This document shows positions 55,101 to 62,034 of a stretch of 64,000 nt of DNA, piece by piece. The number at the start of each line of letters is the position of its first letter. The stretch's first letter is position 1. The notes under the pieces were generated by a model. It saw only the letters and a program-made list of their open reading frames with translations. It was not told the origin of the DNA and did not search any database. Location: assembly GCF_017968885.1 (NCBI RefSeq), contig NZ_CP072913.1:6054501-6118500 (forward strand), given 5' to 3'. The stretch is from Pseudomonas sp. Tri1 (GTDB taxonomy: Bacteria > Pseudomonadota > Gammaproteobacteria > Pseudomonadales > Pseudomonadaceae). The position numbers and the translations under genes are program-made.

Positions 55101-55926
55101 TGCCCAGGCCAGCGAGCGAGTGGCATTGGAGCACGAGCTACGGCGGGCGATTGAACGCAACGAGTTGTCATTGTCCTTCCAACCGAAAATCAGCCTCGCC
55201 GACAACCAACTGGTGGGTGCCGAAGCGTTGATCCGCTGGACTCACCCTACGTTTGGCGACGTGCCGCCGGAACACTTCATCCCCCTTGCGGAAGAAAACG
55301 GCATGATCCTGCAAATCGGCGATTGGGTACTGGAGCGCGCCTGCCGACAGTTATGCGAATGGAACGACGCTTACGACAGCCTTGGCCCCCTTTCGGTCAA
55401 CCTGGCCGGGGCCCAGCTGCGCCAACCCAACCTATTGGGGCGTATCGAACAACTGCTGCGCGAGCACCAACTCGAACCTGGCTTATTGCAACTGGAAATT
55501 ACCGAAAACTTCATCATGAGCCAGGCCGAAGAAGCCCTGACGGTACTGCACCAACTGAAAAAACTCGGCGTACAACTGGCTATTGATGACTTCGGTACCG
55601 GCTACTCATCCCTGAGCTACCTCAAGCGTCTGCCACTGGACATCCTCAAGATCGACCAGTCTTTCGTCCGCGGCCTGCCCGACGACCCTCATGACGCAGC
55701 CATCGTGCGGGCAATCATCGCCCTGGGCCGCAGCATGCAATTCACCATCATCGCCGAGGGCGTCGAAACCCTGGCCCAGCAACAATTCCTGACTGAAGAA
55801 GGTTGCGAACAGATCCAGGGCTATATCGTCAGCCTGCCCTTGTGCGCCGAAGAGTTTGCAGCAACGTTTCTTCGTATGACCGTATCGGATTTTTCGGATA
55901 GCACAGCCGAGAAACCGTCGCTATAA
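52183..55926 (+). CDS. rmcA: membrane c-di-GMP enzyme with periplasmic binding domain, PAS, GGDEF and EAL domains
   Basis: 1247-residue protein. In order: signal peptide (to about 22), periplasmic SBP_bac_3 domain (about 25-255), transmembrane helix (about 267-287), four PAS/PAC domains (about 300-800), GGDEF domain with intact motif at 886-890 and EAL domain with EAL at 1014-1016 and DDFGTGYSS. Both catalytic motifs are intact, so it could make and degrade c-di-GMP. The length, domains and position after rpoD match P. aeruginosa RmcA (PA0575), a phosphodiesterase that links redox state to biofilm matrix. Its stop codon lies inside the -10 box of the tRNA gene. Confidence 0.9.
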   Translation: MPRLTAALLLSLITWTATAGALTLTEEELRWLKDHPDLRLGVDASWPPFEFRDDQGRYQGLAADYVEIIRERLAIQLTPIEPVSWTVVLEQAAQGKIDLLPGIMSTPERQNYLAFTRPYLDFPIVILAHHGGAQPHNLKELYGLKIAVVENYAPHELLRNHHPDLNLVALPNVSSALQALATDEVDAVVGDLASSVWSLRQLKLDGLYVSGETPYRYQLAMGVPRDNKILVSILDKVLADMTPAQVNEIQEKWVGNVHDYRQLWSDLLLYGLPALLLLIGVLAVVIRINRRLSSEIARRVELEQELRSSEYHYRGLVESLSAIAWEARVSDFTYSYVSPHAEELLGYPLAHWLIPGFWRNIIHPADLIRAQTYCDHEVQAGRDHCIDYRVITADGRCLWVRDIVSLIEHGHEPVMRGLMIDISEAKHTEEALRLSEQKFASVFRQCPDILVIARLMDGCLLEVNKAFEEQIGLSAAEVVGQTATELNIWGIQGVGPSLLQRLQAGSIRNLEMPFRRSNGQEFTGLISAEPFDLDTTPALVVVVRDISQLKETQQQLQTSEEKFAKAFHASPDGLLLSRQSDGLLIEVNEGFSRITGFNSALSVDRSTLDLGIWVNLNERKQMLDLLKRDGFVRDFSCHIRRNDGQIRLCEVSSRPLPIGNEDCMLTIARDITERHLMQEKLQQAATVFESTAEGVLITDTQQHISAVNRAFTEITGYSETEALGHTPRLLASGLHDSAFYAAMWHQLTAEGHWQGEISNRRKNGELYPSWLTISAVRNRNQQITHFVAVFADISSLKHAQARLDYQAHHDPLTGLPNRTLFESRLLTALNSQQENGGQGAVLFLDLDRFKHINDSLGHPVGDLLLKGIAVRLREQLRDIDTVARLGGDEFIILLPGLQQPSDAEHIAQKLLNCFAAPFQAGEHEFFISASIGTSLYPQDGCDVATLVKNADAAMYRSKSKGRNRVESYTRDLTAQASERVALEHELRRAIERNELSLSFQPKISLADNQLVGAEALIRWTHPTFGDVPPEHFIPLAEENGMILQIGDWVLERACRQLCEWNDAYDSLGPLSVNLAGAQLRQPNLLGRIEQLLREHQLEPGLLQLEITENFIMSQAEEALTVLHQLKKLGVQLAIDDFGTGYSSLSYLKRLPLDILKIDQSFVRGLPDDPHDAAIVRAIIALGRSMQFTIIAEGVETLAQQQFLTEEGCEQIQGYIVSLPLCAEEFAATFLRMTVSDFSDSTAEKPSL

Positions 55927-55927
55927 T
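55922..55927 (+). promoter_or_regulatory. -10 box of the tRNA gene
   Basis: An exact TATAAT starts 20 bases before the mature tRNA. It includes the rmcA stop codon (TAA at 55924-55926). A -35 is not obvious. Confidence 0.5.
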
Positions 55928-55941
55928 CCGCGACCTACTGA

Positions 55942-56018
55942 GGGCCTATAGCTCAGTTGGTTAGAGCAGAGGACTCATAATCCTTTGGTCCACGGTTCGA
56001 GTCCGTGTGGGCCCACCA
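55942..56018 (+). tRNA. tRNA-Ile2 (anticodon CAU), alternatively annotated tRNA-Met
   Basis: 77-nucleotide tRNA with a complete cloverleaf. The acceptor stem is GGGCCTA/TGGGCCC, the D arm GCTC/GAGC, the anticodon loop CTCATAA on a GAGGA/TCCTT stem and the T arm CACGG/CCGTG, with encoded CCA. The CAU anticodon would read Met. The C4-G69 and C5-G68 acceptor pairs are determinants for the TilS lysidine synthase in E. coli, and the variable-loop region resembles E. coli tRNA-Ile2. I therefore favour the AUA-reading Ile tRNA. Confidence 0.8.
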
Positions 56019-56023
56019 TCTTG

Positions 56024-56047
56024 AAAGCCGCGCATTGCGCGGCTTTT
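56024..56047 (+). terminator. tRNA terminator
   Basis: AAAGCCGCGC and GCGCGGCTTT form a perfect 10-base stem with an ATT loop, followed by a T-rich stretch. Confidence 0.9.
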
Positions 56048-56198
56048 GCGTTTTTGAGACTGCGGATTTTGCACGCCCGGACGTAATGCACAGAGCAGAC
56101 AGACAAGCAAGGCTGATACTGTTGGAAAAGTAGCCCACGCGCGGCAACCGGCAGCACAAACACTGCGCATCCCAAGTACTTTGAAGGCAGCGACCCGA

Positions 56199-57128
56199 GT
56201 GAACATCGACACACGCATCAAATTCCGTCATCTGGTGTGTTTTCTCGAAGTGGCGCGTCAGGGAAGCCTGGCCCGTGCGGCAGACAAATTGGCAATCAGC
56301 CAACCAGCGCTTTCCAAGACGCTCAAGGAGTTGGAAACGTTGTTGGCTGCCGTGTTGTTCGAACGCAGCAAGAAAGGGACGACGCTGACGGAAGCCGGCG
56401 TAGCTTTTCTGCGATATGCGGGGCCGAGCGTGCAAGCGCTGCGCGAGGGGGTCAATAGTTTGCGCGCAGGTGTCCACGAGCCCGTTGCCCTTAGCGTCGG
56501 TGTGCTCTCCACGGTTGAAAGCATGTTGATTCCGGAGGTTGTCCGTCGATTGCATGCTCGACATCCGGCCCTGGTGGTCAGTGTGGTGACCGGCCCCAGT
56601 GCATACTTGCTATCGCAACTGCGCGTCGGTGAGCTGGACCTGGTGGTAGGCAGAATGACCGATAGCCCATTGATTCATGGGTTGGCGTTCGAACACCTCT
56701 ACAGCGAATCCATGACCCTGGTGGTGTGTAACGACCATCCTGTGCTCGCAAATCCACAGGGGCATAAGAGCCTCGAAGACTATCCATGGGTCCTTCCTTT
56801 GGCGGGGACGACGATCCGTAAATTCGCCGACGCCCTGTTTGTGCAACACGGCATTAGCCCATCGCGCCAACGCCTGGAAACCTTATCGGTCGCGCTGAGT
56901 CGGCGCTACGTACAATGCAGCCAGGCCATTTGGGTAGCGCCTTTCGATGCTGTCAGGCAGGACTTGAGACAAGGCACTTTGGTGGAGCTGGAATTAGGGA
57001 CGCGCGAACCAGGCGGTTCCGTGGGGCTATGCACAAATCCCGCGTTACCGATAACACCGCAGGCGCAGTGGTGCATGGAGGCACTTCGCGAAGTCGGTCA
57101 GGAATACCTCGAAGGAAAATATCCATAA
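56199..57128 (+). CDS. pcaQ: LysR family regulator PcaQ
   Basis: LysR-type regulator of protocatechuate degradation, 309 residues from the GTG at 56199 (MNIDTRIKFRHLVCFLEVARQ). It has an N-terminal winged helix (about 10-68, RAADKLAISQPALSKTLKELE) and a substrate-binding domain (about 95-305) with the PcaQ-typical VVTGPSAYLLSQLRVGELDLVVGRMTD. A TTG six codons earlier is a weaker start. It is immediately upstream of pcaHG in the same direction, and its stop codon lies inside the predicted PcaQ operator. Confidence 0.88.
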   Translation: MNIDTRIKFRHLVCFLEVARQGSLARAADKLAISQPALSKTLKELETLLAAVLFERSKKGTTLTEAGVAFLRYAGPSVQALREGVNSLRAGVHEPVALSVGVLSTVESMLIPEVVRRLHARHPALVVSVVTGPSAYLLSQLRVGELDLVVGRMTDSPLIHGLAFEHLYSESMTLVVCNDHPVLANPQGHKSLEDYPWVLPLAGTTIRKFADALFVQHGISPSRQRLETLSVALSRRYVQCSQAIWVAPFDAVRQDLRQGTLVELELGTREPGGSVGLCTNPALPITPQAQWCMEALREVGQEYLEGKYP

Positions 57129-57140
57129 CCATTTGGATAT
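57119..57140. promoter_or_regulatory. putative PcaQ operator
   Basis: ATATCCA and TGGATAT are perfect 7-base inverted arms around an 8-base spacer. Inside lies ATAACC-N4-GGATAT (57125-57140), matching the PcaQ consensus ATAACC-N4-GGTTAA known from Sinorhizobium fully in the first half-site and in four of six bases in the second. It lies 116 bases before pcaH and contains the pcaQ stop codon. Confidence 0.6.
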
Positions 57141-57255
57141 GGATCAAGTCGTTTTTTTCAATTTTGGGTTGGGTCGAGCAAGAGGAAACTGGACTACCAG
57201 TCGCTGCCAACGCAGCACTTGCCTCTGACGAACCATAACAATAGGAAAAATCGAC

Positions 57256-57975
57256 ATGTCTGATGCGCATGACAGCCGCTTCGTCATTCGTGACCGTAAT
57301 TGGCACCCCAAAGCCCTGACGCCTGACTACAAGACTTCGATCCTGCGTTCGCCGCGCCAGGCCTTGGTGAGTATTCCCCAGTCTCTATCGGAAACCAGCG
57401 GGCCGGATTTTTCCCATCTGAAAATGGGCCAGCACGATAACGATCTGCTGCTCAATTTCAATCACGGAGGCCTGCCCATCGGCGAACGCATCATCGTCGC
57501 GGGCCGAGTCTGTGATCAATTCGGTAAGCCAATTTCCCATACGTTGGTGGAAATGTGGCAGGCCAATGCGGGTGGCCGTTACCGGCATAAGAAAGACAGT
57601 TACCTGGCGCCGCTTGATCCCAATTTCGGCGGGGTCGGCCGTGCGCTGACTGACCGTGACGGCAACTACAGCTTCCGCACGGTCAAGCCCGGCCCCTACC
57701 CATGGCGCAACGGCCCCAATGACTGGCGGCCAGCCCACATCCACGTCTCCATCAGCGGCCCATCCATTTCTGCGCGTTTGATTACTCAGTTGTATTTCGA
57801 AGGTGATCCGCTCATTCCCATGTGCCCGATTGTCAAGACGATCGCGAATCAGGAGGCGGTGCAAAGTTTGATCGCCAAACTTGATATGAGCATGGCCAAT
57901 CCGATGGATTGCCTGGCTTATCGCTTTGATATTGTTCTGCGCGGACAGCGCAAGACCCACTTCGAAAACCGCTGA
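57256..57975 (+). CDS. pcaH: protocatechuate 3,4-dioxygenase beta subunit
   Basis: Iron-bearing subunit of the intradiol dioxygenase that opens protocatechuate to 3-carboxy-cis,cis-muconate in the beta-ketoadipate pathway. The 239-residue protein has all four Fe(III) ligands: Tyr109 (GGRYRHK), Tyr148 (GPYPWR), His161 and His163 (AHIHV). It is six bases from pcaG by the first possible start, 12 by the preferred one. AGGAAAAA precedes the ATG. Confidence 0.95.
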   Translation: MSDAHDSRFVIRDRNWHPKALTPDYKTSILRSPRQALVSIPQSLSETSGPDFSHLKMGQHDNDLLLNFNHGGLPIGERIIVAGRVCDQFGKPISHTLVEMWQANAGGRYRHKKDSYLAPLDPNFGGVGRALTDRDGNYSFRTVKPGPYPWRNGPNDWRPAHIHVSISGPSISARLITQLYFEGDPLIPMCPIVKTIANQEAVQSLIAKLDMSMANPMDCLAYRFDIVLRGQRKTHFENR

Positions 57976-57987
57976 GGAGGCATGCGA

Positions 57988-58590
57988 ATGTCCGTTCAAC
58001 TTCTGCCTGAAACCCCTTCGCAAACGGCCGGTCCTTATGTGCATATAGGCTTGGCGCTAGAGGCGGCTGGTAATCCGTCGCGGGAACAGGAAATCTGGAA
58101 TGAAATGGCCAAGCGTGGCGCGCCAGGTGAGCACATCGTACTGATGGGCCACGTTTATGACGGTAACGGCCATTTGATTCGTGATGCATTTCTGGAGTTC
58201 TGGCAGGCAAATCCAGAAGGCGTCTATGACCCCGAATACGATCTGGAAAAGCCCTTCAATTGTTTTGGCCGCACGGCCACCGCCGATGACGGAGAATGGA
58301 TAATCAAGACCGTCAAACCCGGCACAGTGAAAAACACCGCAGGGCTTCCCATGGCCCCGCATATCAACGTTGCCCTGTTTGCTCGAGGGATCAACATTCA
58401 CTTGCAGACCCGCCTGTATTTCGACGACGAAGCCGAGGCGAACGCCGTGGACCCCATCCTGGGTCTGATCGAGCAACCGCCACGTCGCCAGTCCCTGATG
58501 GCCAGGCGTTCCACGCTGGATGGCAAACTGGTTTATCGGTTCGATATTCATGTGCAAGGTGAATCGGAAACGGTGTTCTTCGATTTTTAA
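57988..58590 (+). CDS. pcaG: protocatechuate 3,4-dioxygenase alpha subunit
   Basis: 200-residue non-catalytic partner of PcaH, which shapes the active-site pocket. It begins MSVQLLPETPSQTAGPYVHIG and keeps the dioxygenase fold (LEFWQANPEGVYD, APHINVALFARGI), but without the full iron-ligand set. The ATG at 57988 is preferred because GGAGG lies 7 bases upstream; the ATG at 57982 is too close to it. Confidence 0.94.
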   Translation: MSVQLLPETPSQTAGPYVHIGLALEAAGNPSREQEIWNEMAKRGAPGEHIVLMGHVYDGNGHLIRDAFLEFWQANPEGVYDPEYDLEKPFNCFGRTATADDGEWIIKTVKPGTVKNTAGLPMAPHINVALFARGINIHLQTRLYFDDEAEANAVDPILGLIEQPPRRQSLMARRSTLDGKLVYRFDIHVQGESETVFFDF

Positions 58591-58959
58591 TCGCTACTTG
58601 CACAGTGTCGGGCATAAGCGCTCGGGATCGATGAAGTTGCCTAGACGCCGGCCTCCCCTAAAACCAGACCCATCAGGGTCTGGTTTTTTATCGAATTGAG
58701 CTTTAAAGACTGACGTTTTTTTGATCGTCATAACAACTCAGGCAACCAACCGCTCCCCCGCCCTTGTCCCTGTACTCACCTACAGTAATACTCTGCGAAG
58801 TTCACAATCCCCACGCCTAAGACCATCCAGCTTCCTCACCGAGACGCCCATCATCGCCAGCCCCAGCCTCTCTAGACTGTTTCTTGACCTGTTCTGGCAA
58901 CTCAGCATCCTGCTGGTGCCGGCCTTTTTCGTCACGCTGCTGCCACCCCCCTGGCTTTA
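58591..58959. other. gap between pcaG and the propeller-like gene, with an out-of-frame N-terminal segment
   Basis: Holds the pcaG terminator (58660-58687). From 58700 to 58987 an open frame without any ATG encodes, near its end, a hydrophobic stretch (LFLDLFWQLSILLVPAFF). That stretch looks like the missing first membrane helix of the next gene, one frame away. Confidence 0.6.
58660..58687 (+). terminator. pcaHG terminator
   Basis: AAAACCAGACCC and GGGTCTGGTTTT form a perfect 12-base stem with an ATCA loop and a trailing T run. Confidence 0.92.
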
Positions 58960-61278
58960 TTGGTGGTGCTGTTCTTCGGCCTGCTGATGGGACTTGCCGC
59001 GCGCCTGGGCTGGCTATCGATCGGTCGAGGCTGTGCCCGGCTAATGATCGGTGCCGTGTTCGGCCTGGGCTTCAGCCTGGGCAGGGCCCTGCCCGAGTGG
59101 TGGGGTATCCTGGTCGCAATCGTCAGCATCATCGGTGGACTCGCGTGCGTCAGTGCATGGGAGCGGCGTCTGGGCCTGGTCGTGGTTTCCGTCAAAGGGC
59201 CGAGTGCCTGGGGTGGAAACGAGCCGCTGCTGACCCCGGAAGGCGAGCCGATCCGGGTGTTCAACCACAGTGAAATCGCGATGGGCGGCCCCACCTATTG
59301 CGATTATCTGTTTCCCGATGGTGTGCTCCTGCAAGGCCTCGGTTCCTCAGCAGTGTTCTCCAGCGATGGACGTTATTTTGCTGCGCCAGTACCGTCCCGG
59401 CAGAATTGGGGCCTGGTGGTCCTTGATCGTCTACAGCGCCAGCTGTACCGCTGTGCCGATAGCGAGCTCTGGGAGCTGGACACGTTTGATCTCGACGTAT
59501 TGCGCGGTCGCCACAGCCCATTGGTGGACGACAGCGTTCGCGAAACCCGACTCGGTGAGCTGTTACAAACGGCCAGCGTTTCCAATCTGGTGCCTGTCGC
59601 CGATCTCTGGCTGGAACCCGACGGGTATCCGGAGAATGTCCCGCACACTTTCGAACGACATTCCGCTGATGGTCTGCAACGCCTGCAAGGCAACATTTCA
59701 TTGCCCTCGACCTTCCGTGATCTGGCCCAGCCACTGGAGCCCCTGCGTTCGCCGCGCTACACCGTCAGCATCAACGGGCAACCATCGGACCTGCTGATGG
59801 CGGCCGATGCGCCGTTGGTATGGAGCACTGATCAGCGCGCCCTGGCGTGCCTGGCCCAGGAACATGCCAGTCAGGCAGATGGCGACCAATATTGGTTATG
59901 GCACGTTGACGATGGCTGGCGCGTACTGCCCGCGCCTTGGGTGAAGAGCGCCACCGAACCCTCTTTCTATTGGCATGAATTATTGAGCCTCGAGGCGAAC
60001 CATGTGCGTATCGGGTCGTACCTCGATTATCCGCGACCAGGCTCTGGCCGTTATGGCTACCGCCTGGACAGTATCCATAGCGATACCGAAACCCAGGCCG
60101 GTCATGACGCCCAAGGCCGCGTGCAAGTCGCTGAATTCAAATTGACCCGCACCGCCATTGTCATGCCGTTGGACAACAGGGGCCGGCGAGGTGACTCGTA
60201 CCTAGAGACGCAGCCGATGCAGGGTGGGGTGTGCGCGCAGTTGGCCTGGCTTGCCGACAATAGCGCTGGGCTTGGCGGTTATCGCTGCCAGATCGGTGAC
60301 TGGCACTTGCCAGGAAGTTGGTTGCTGGACCATCGAGTCTCTGACTGCGGGCGTTATCTGGCGCTGCTACCGTTTGAAGACTCAACGACAGTGACAACCC
60401 ATGCAGTGATTGCAGATGTGCAAGAACGACGCCTGCTACCAGGGCCCGCTATGTGGGTAGAACGGATACTCGATTTTCGGGATGGCCGGCTGAGTCTCGC
60501 GGTGATTGCCGGTCGTCTTGGGCAAGACCTGGAAAGCAGCGCGCTGCAACGCTTCAACATCCCTGCGCCGCAGCCGGGCAGCGACCCTTCGTTCTTTCAC
60601 GCCTGCGAACAATCCCGACTGTTCTACAACACCGTGGACCTGCAGGTGACAGGCTCACAACTGCACAGCGTTGCCCCTTGGCGCCTGGTGGATCGTGCGC
60701 AAGTGGCCAACGCCGACGGTGACTTCATCTTCCCCGCGCCCGGTCATCAGGATGCCGCCTGGTTATTCGGCAGCGAAACGGAATATGCCGACAGTTGGGT
60801 ACGTGCGCAGACGCCCCGGCTTGGAGGCTGCCTGCTGACGGCGTCAGGCTGCGCTTTGGTCGACCTGGCACCCTCGATGATCTGGTCGGCCGATGGCCGC
60901 TATCTGGCGCTGACCTGTATGGCAACGAATGTGACAGAGGTGTGTGGCAGCTATCGTGGCTGGCAGTTGCTACTACTCGATGTTCAGGAGCACACGTTGC
61001 GGGTGCATTCGCAATGGCTGGGCAACCGGCCAGTGTTTGAACGCTTCGACGACGAACAGCTGCATGTACGCTGTTTTGAGCGTGATTGGGAAGCAGAAGG
61101 CGCTGACGACCCAGGTTCAATCCAGTCGTTCTCACTGGACCTTTTGTTGCAGTTGCCCGCTGAGCAGCTGGTTTGCCAGGATGGTTTCTGGCTCAGGTCT
61201 TCGCAGGTGAACTTGGCGCCCCTCTGGCGAGCACTGACTTTACCTGCCATTGACTATTTCCAACCTGAGAGCCTGTAA
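58960..61278 (+). CDS. unrecognised membrane-anchored protein with beta-propeller-like repeats; possible N-terminal frameshift
   Basis: 772 residues from a TTG at 58960; GTG 58963, GTG 58966 or ATG 58987 are alternatives and the true start is uncertain. Residues 1-65 hold two or three membrane segments. The rest is soluble, rich in Trp, Asp and Leu, with repeated blade-like motifs: VFSSDGRYFAAP, VWSTDQRALACL, VSDCGRYLALL and IWSADGRYLALTC. These resemble WD40/TolB-type propeller strands. The upstream frame (up to about 58951) encodes another hydrophobic helix, suggesting a one-base deletion near the C6 run at 58946-58951. I do not recognise a family and assign no function. Confidence 0.65.
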   Translation: MVVLFFGLLMGLAARLGWLSIGRGCARLMIGAVFGLGFSLGRALPEWWGILVAIVSIIGGLACVSAWERRLGLVVVSVKGPSAWGGNEPLLTPEGEPIRVFNHSEIAMGGPTYCDYLFPDGVLLQGLGSSAVFSSDGRYFAAPVPSRQNWGLVVLDRLQRQLYRCADSELWELDTFDLDVLRGRHSPLVDDSVRETRLGELLQTASVSNLVPVADLWLEPDGYPENVPHTFERHSADGLQRLQGNISLPSTFRDLAQPLEPLRSPRYTVSINGQPSDLLMAADAPLVWSTDQRALACLAQEHASQADGDQYWLWHVDDGWRVLPAPWVKSATEPSFYWHELLSLEANHVRIGSYLDYPRPGSGRYGYRLDSIHSDTETQAGHDAQGRVQVAEFKLTRTAIVMPLDNRGRRGDSYLETQPMQGGVCAQLAWLADNSAGLGGYRCQIGDWHLPGSWLLDHRVSDCGRYLALLPFEDSTTVTTHAVIADVQERRLLPGPAMWVERILDFRDGRLSLAVIAGRLGQDLESSALQRFNIPAPQPGSDPSFFHACEQSRLFYNTVDLQVTGSQLHSVAPWRLVDRAQVANADGDFIFPAPGHQDAAWLFGSETEYADSWVRAQTPRLGGCLLTASGCALVDLAPSMIWSADGRYLALTCMATNVTEVCGSYRGWQLLLLDVQEHTLRVHSQWLGNRPVFERFDDEQLHVRCFERDWEAEGADDPGSIQSFSLDLLLQLPAEQLVCQDGFWLRSSQVNLAPLWRALTLPAIDYFQPESL

Positions 61279-61313
61279 CATGCCCGTCACCGATGCCCGC
61301 GCCGGAGCCCACC

Positions 61314-61775
61314 TTGCCTGACACCCGCCCTCCCGTCCTCGACGAAATCGACCGCCAACTGATCGCGGCGCTGCAAATCAATGCCCGGGAAAGCGTCGCC
61401 ATGCTCGCCCGGCAGCTAGGCATCGCCCGCACGACCGTGACCTCGCGGTTGGCGCGGCTGGAAAAAACCAAGGTGATTACTGGATACGGCGTGCGCCTGG
61501 GGCAGCGGATGATAGACGGCGGCTTGCAGGCTTATGTCGGCATCAAGGTTCAACCGCGCTCCGGCAAGGACGTACTGCGGCGCTTGAGCGCCATGGCCCA
61601 GGTCCAGCAATTGTGCGCGGTCAGCGGTGAGTTCGATTACGTCGCCTGGTTGCGCACAGACTCGCCGGAGCAGTTGGACCAGTTGCTGGACCAGATCGGC
61701 AGCGTGGACGGTGTGGAGAAGACCACCACTTCGATCATCCTCAGCAGCAAGATCGATCGGGGCCAGCCGGTCTAG
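61314..61775 (+). CDS. Lrp/AsnC family transcriptional regulator
   Basis: 153-residue regulator with an N-terminal helix-turn-helix (about 10-60, NARESVAMLARQLGIARTTVTSRLARLE) and a C-terminal RAM/AsnC ligand domain (about 70-150). The start is taken as the TTG at 61314 (MPDTRPPVLDEIDRQL) with GGAG 6 bases upstream; an ATG at 61293 has no ribosome site. In P. putida an Lrp-type gene adjoins davBA, so it probably responds to lysine or a product and controls davBA. A REP remnant lies between. Confidence 0.85.
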   Translation: MPDTRPPVLDEIDRQLIAALQINARESVAMLARQLGIARTTVTSRLARLEKTKVITGYGVRLGQRMIDGGLQAYVGIKVQPRSGKDVLRRLSAMAQVQQLCAVSGEFDYVAWLRTDSPEQLDQLLDQIGSVDGVEKTTTSIILSSKIDRGQPV

Positions 61776-61790
61776 GGCCTGAGACTTACC

Positions 61791-61865
61791 TTGCTCGCGA
61801 TGGCGTTGATTCAGCCACATCTTCATGACTGACAGGCCGCTATCGCGAGCAAGCTCGCTCCCACA
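61791..61865. repeat. REP pair with truncated left unit
   Basis: Only the last part of the left unit remains (TTGCTCGCGAT). The right inverted unit is complete (ATCGCGAGCAAGCTCGCTCC and onward). Confidence 0.75.
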
Positions 61866-61930
61866 GAGAACCTGCTTCGTCATTACGACTCATCAATACG
61901 TCAAAGTGACTTAAAACCACTCAAAACGAC

Positions 61931-61993
61931 GACATATTGTGTCTTATTAACGTGTTACACCCTCCCTAGAATGGCTGGCATCTTTCCTATACT
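61931..61993 (+). promoter_or_regulatory. davBA promoter region with small palindromes
   Basis: An AT-rich stretch holds GACA-TATTG-TGTC (61931-61943) and GTGTTACAC (61952-61960), candidate Lrp-type binding sites. Downstream, CTATACT (61987-61993) exactly matches the -10 core preferred by sigma-S. The davB start lies 41 bases further on. Confidence 0.4.
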
Positions 61994-62034
61994 CAGACGC
62001 GAACGTCGTGTCGAGTCGCCCATCAAGGTCAGTC

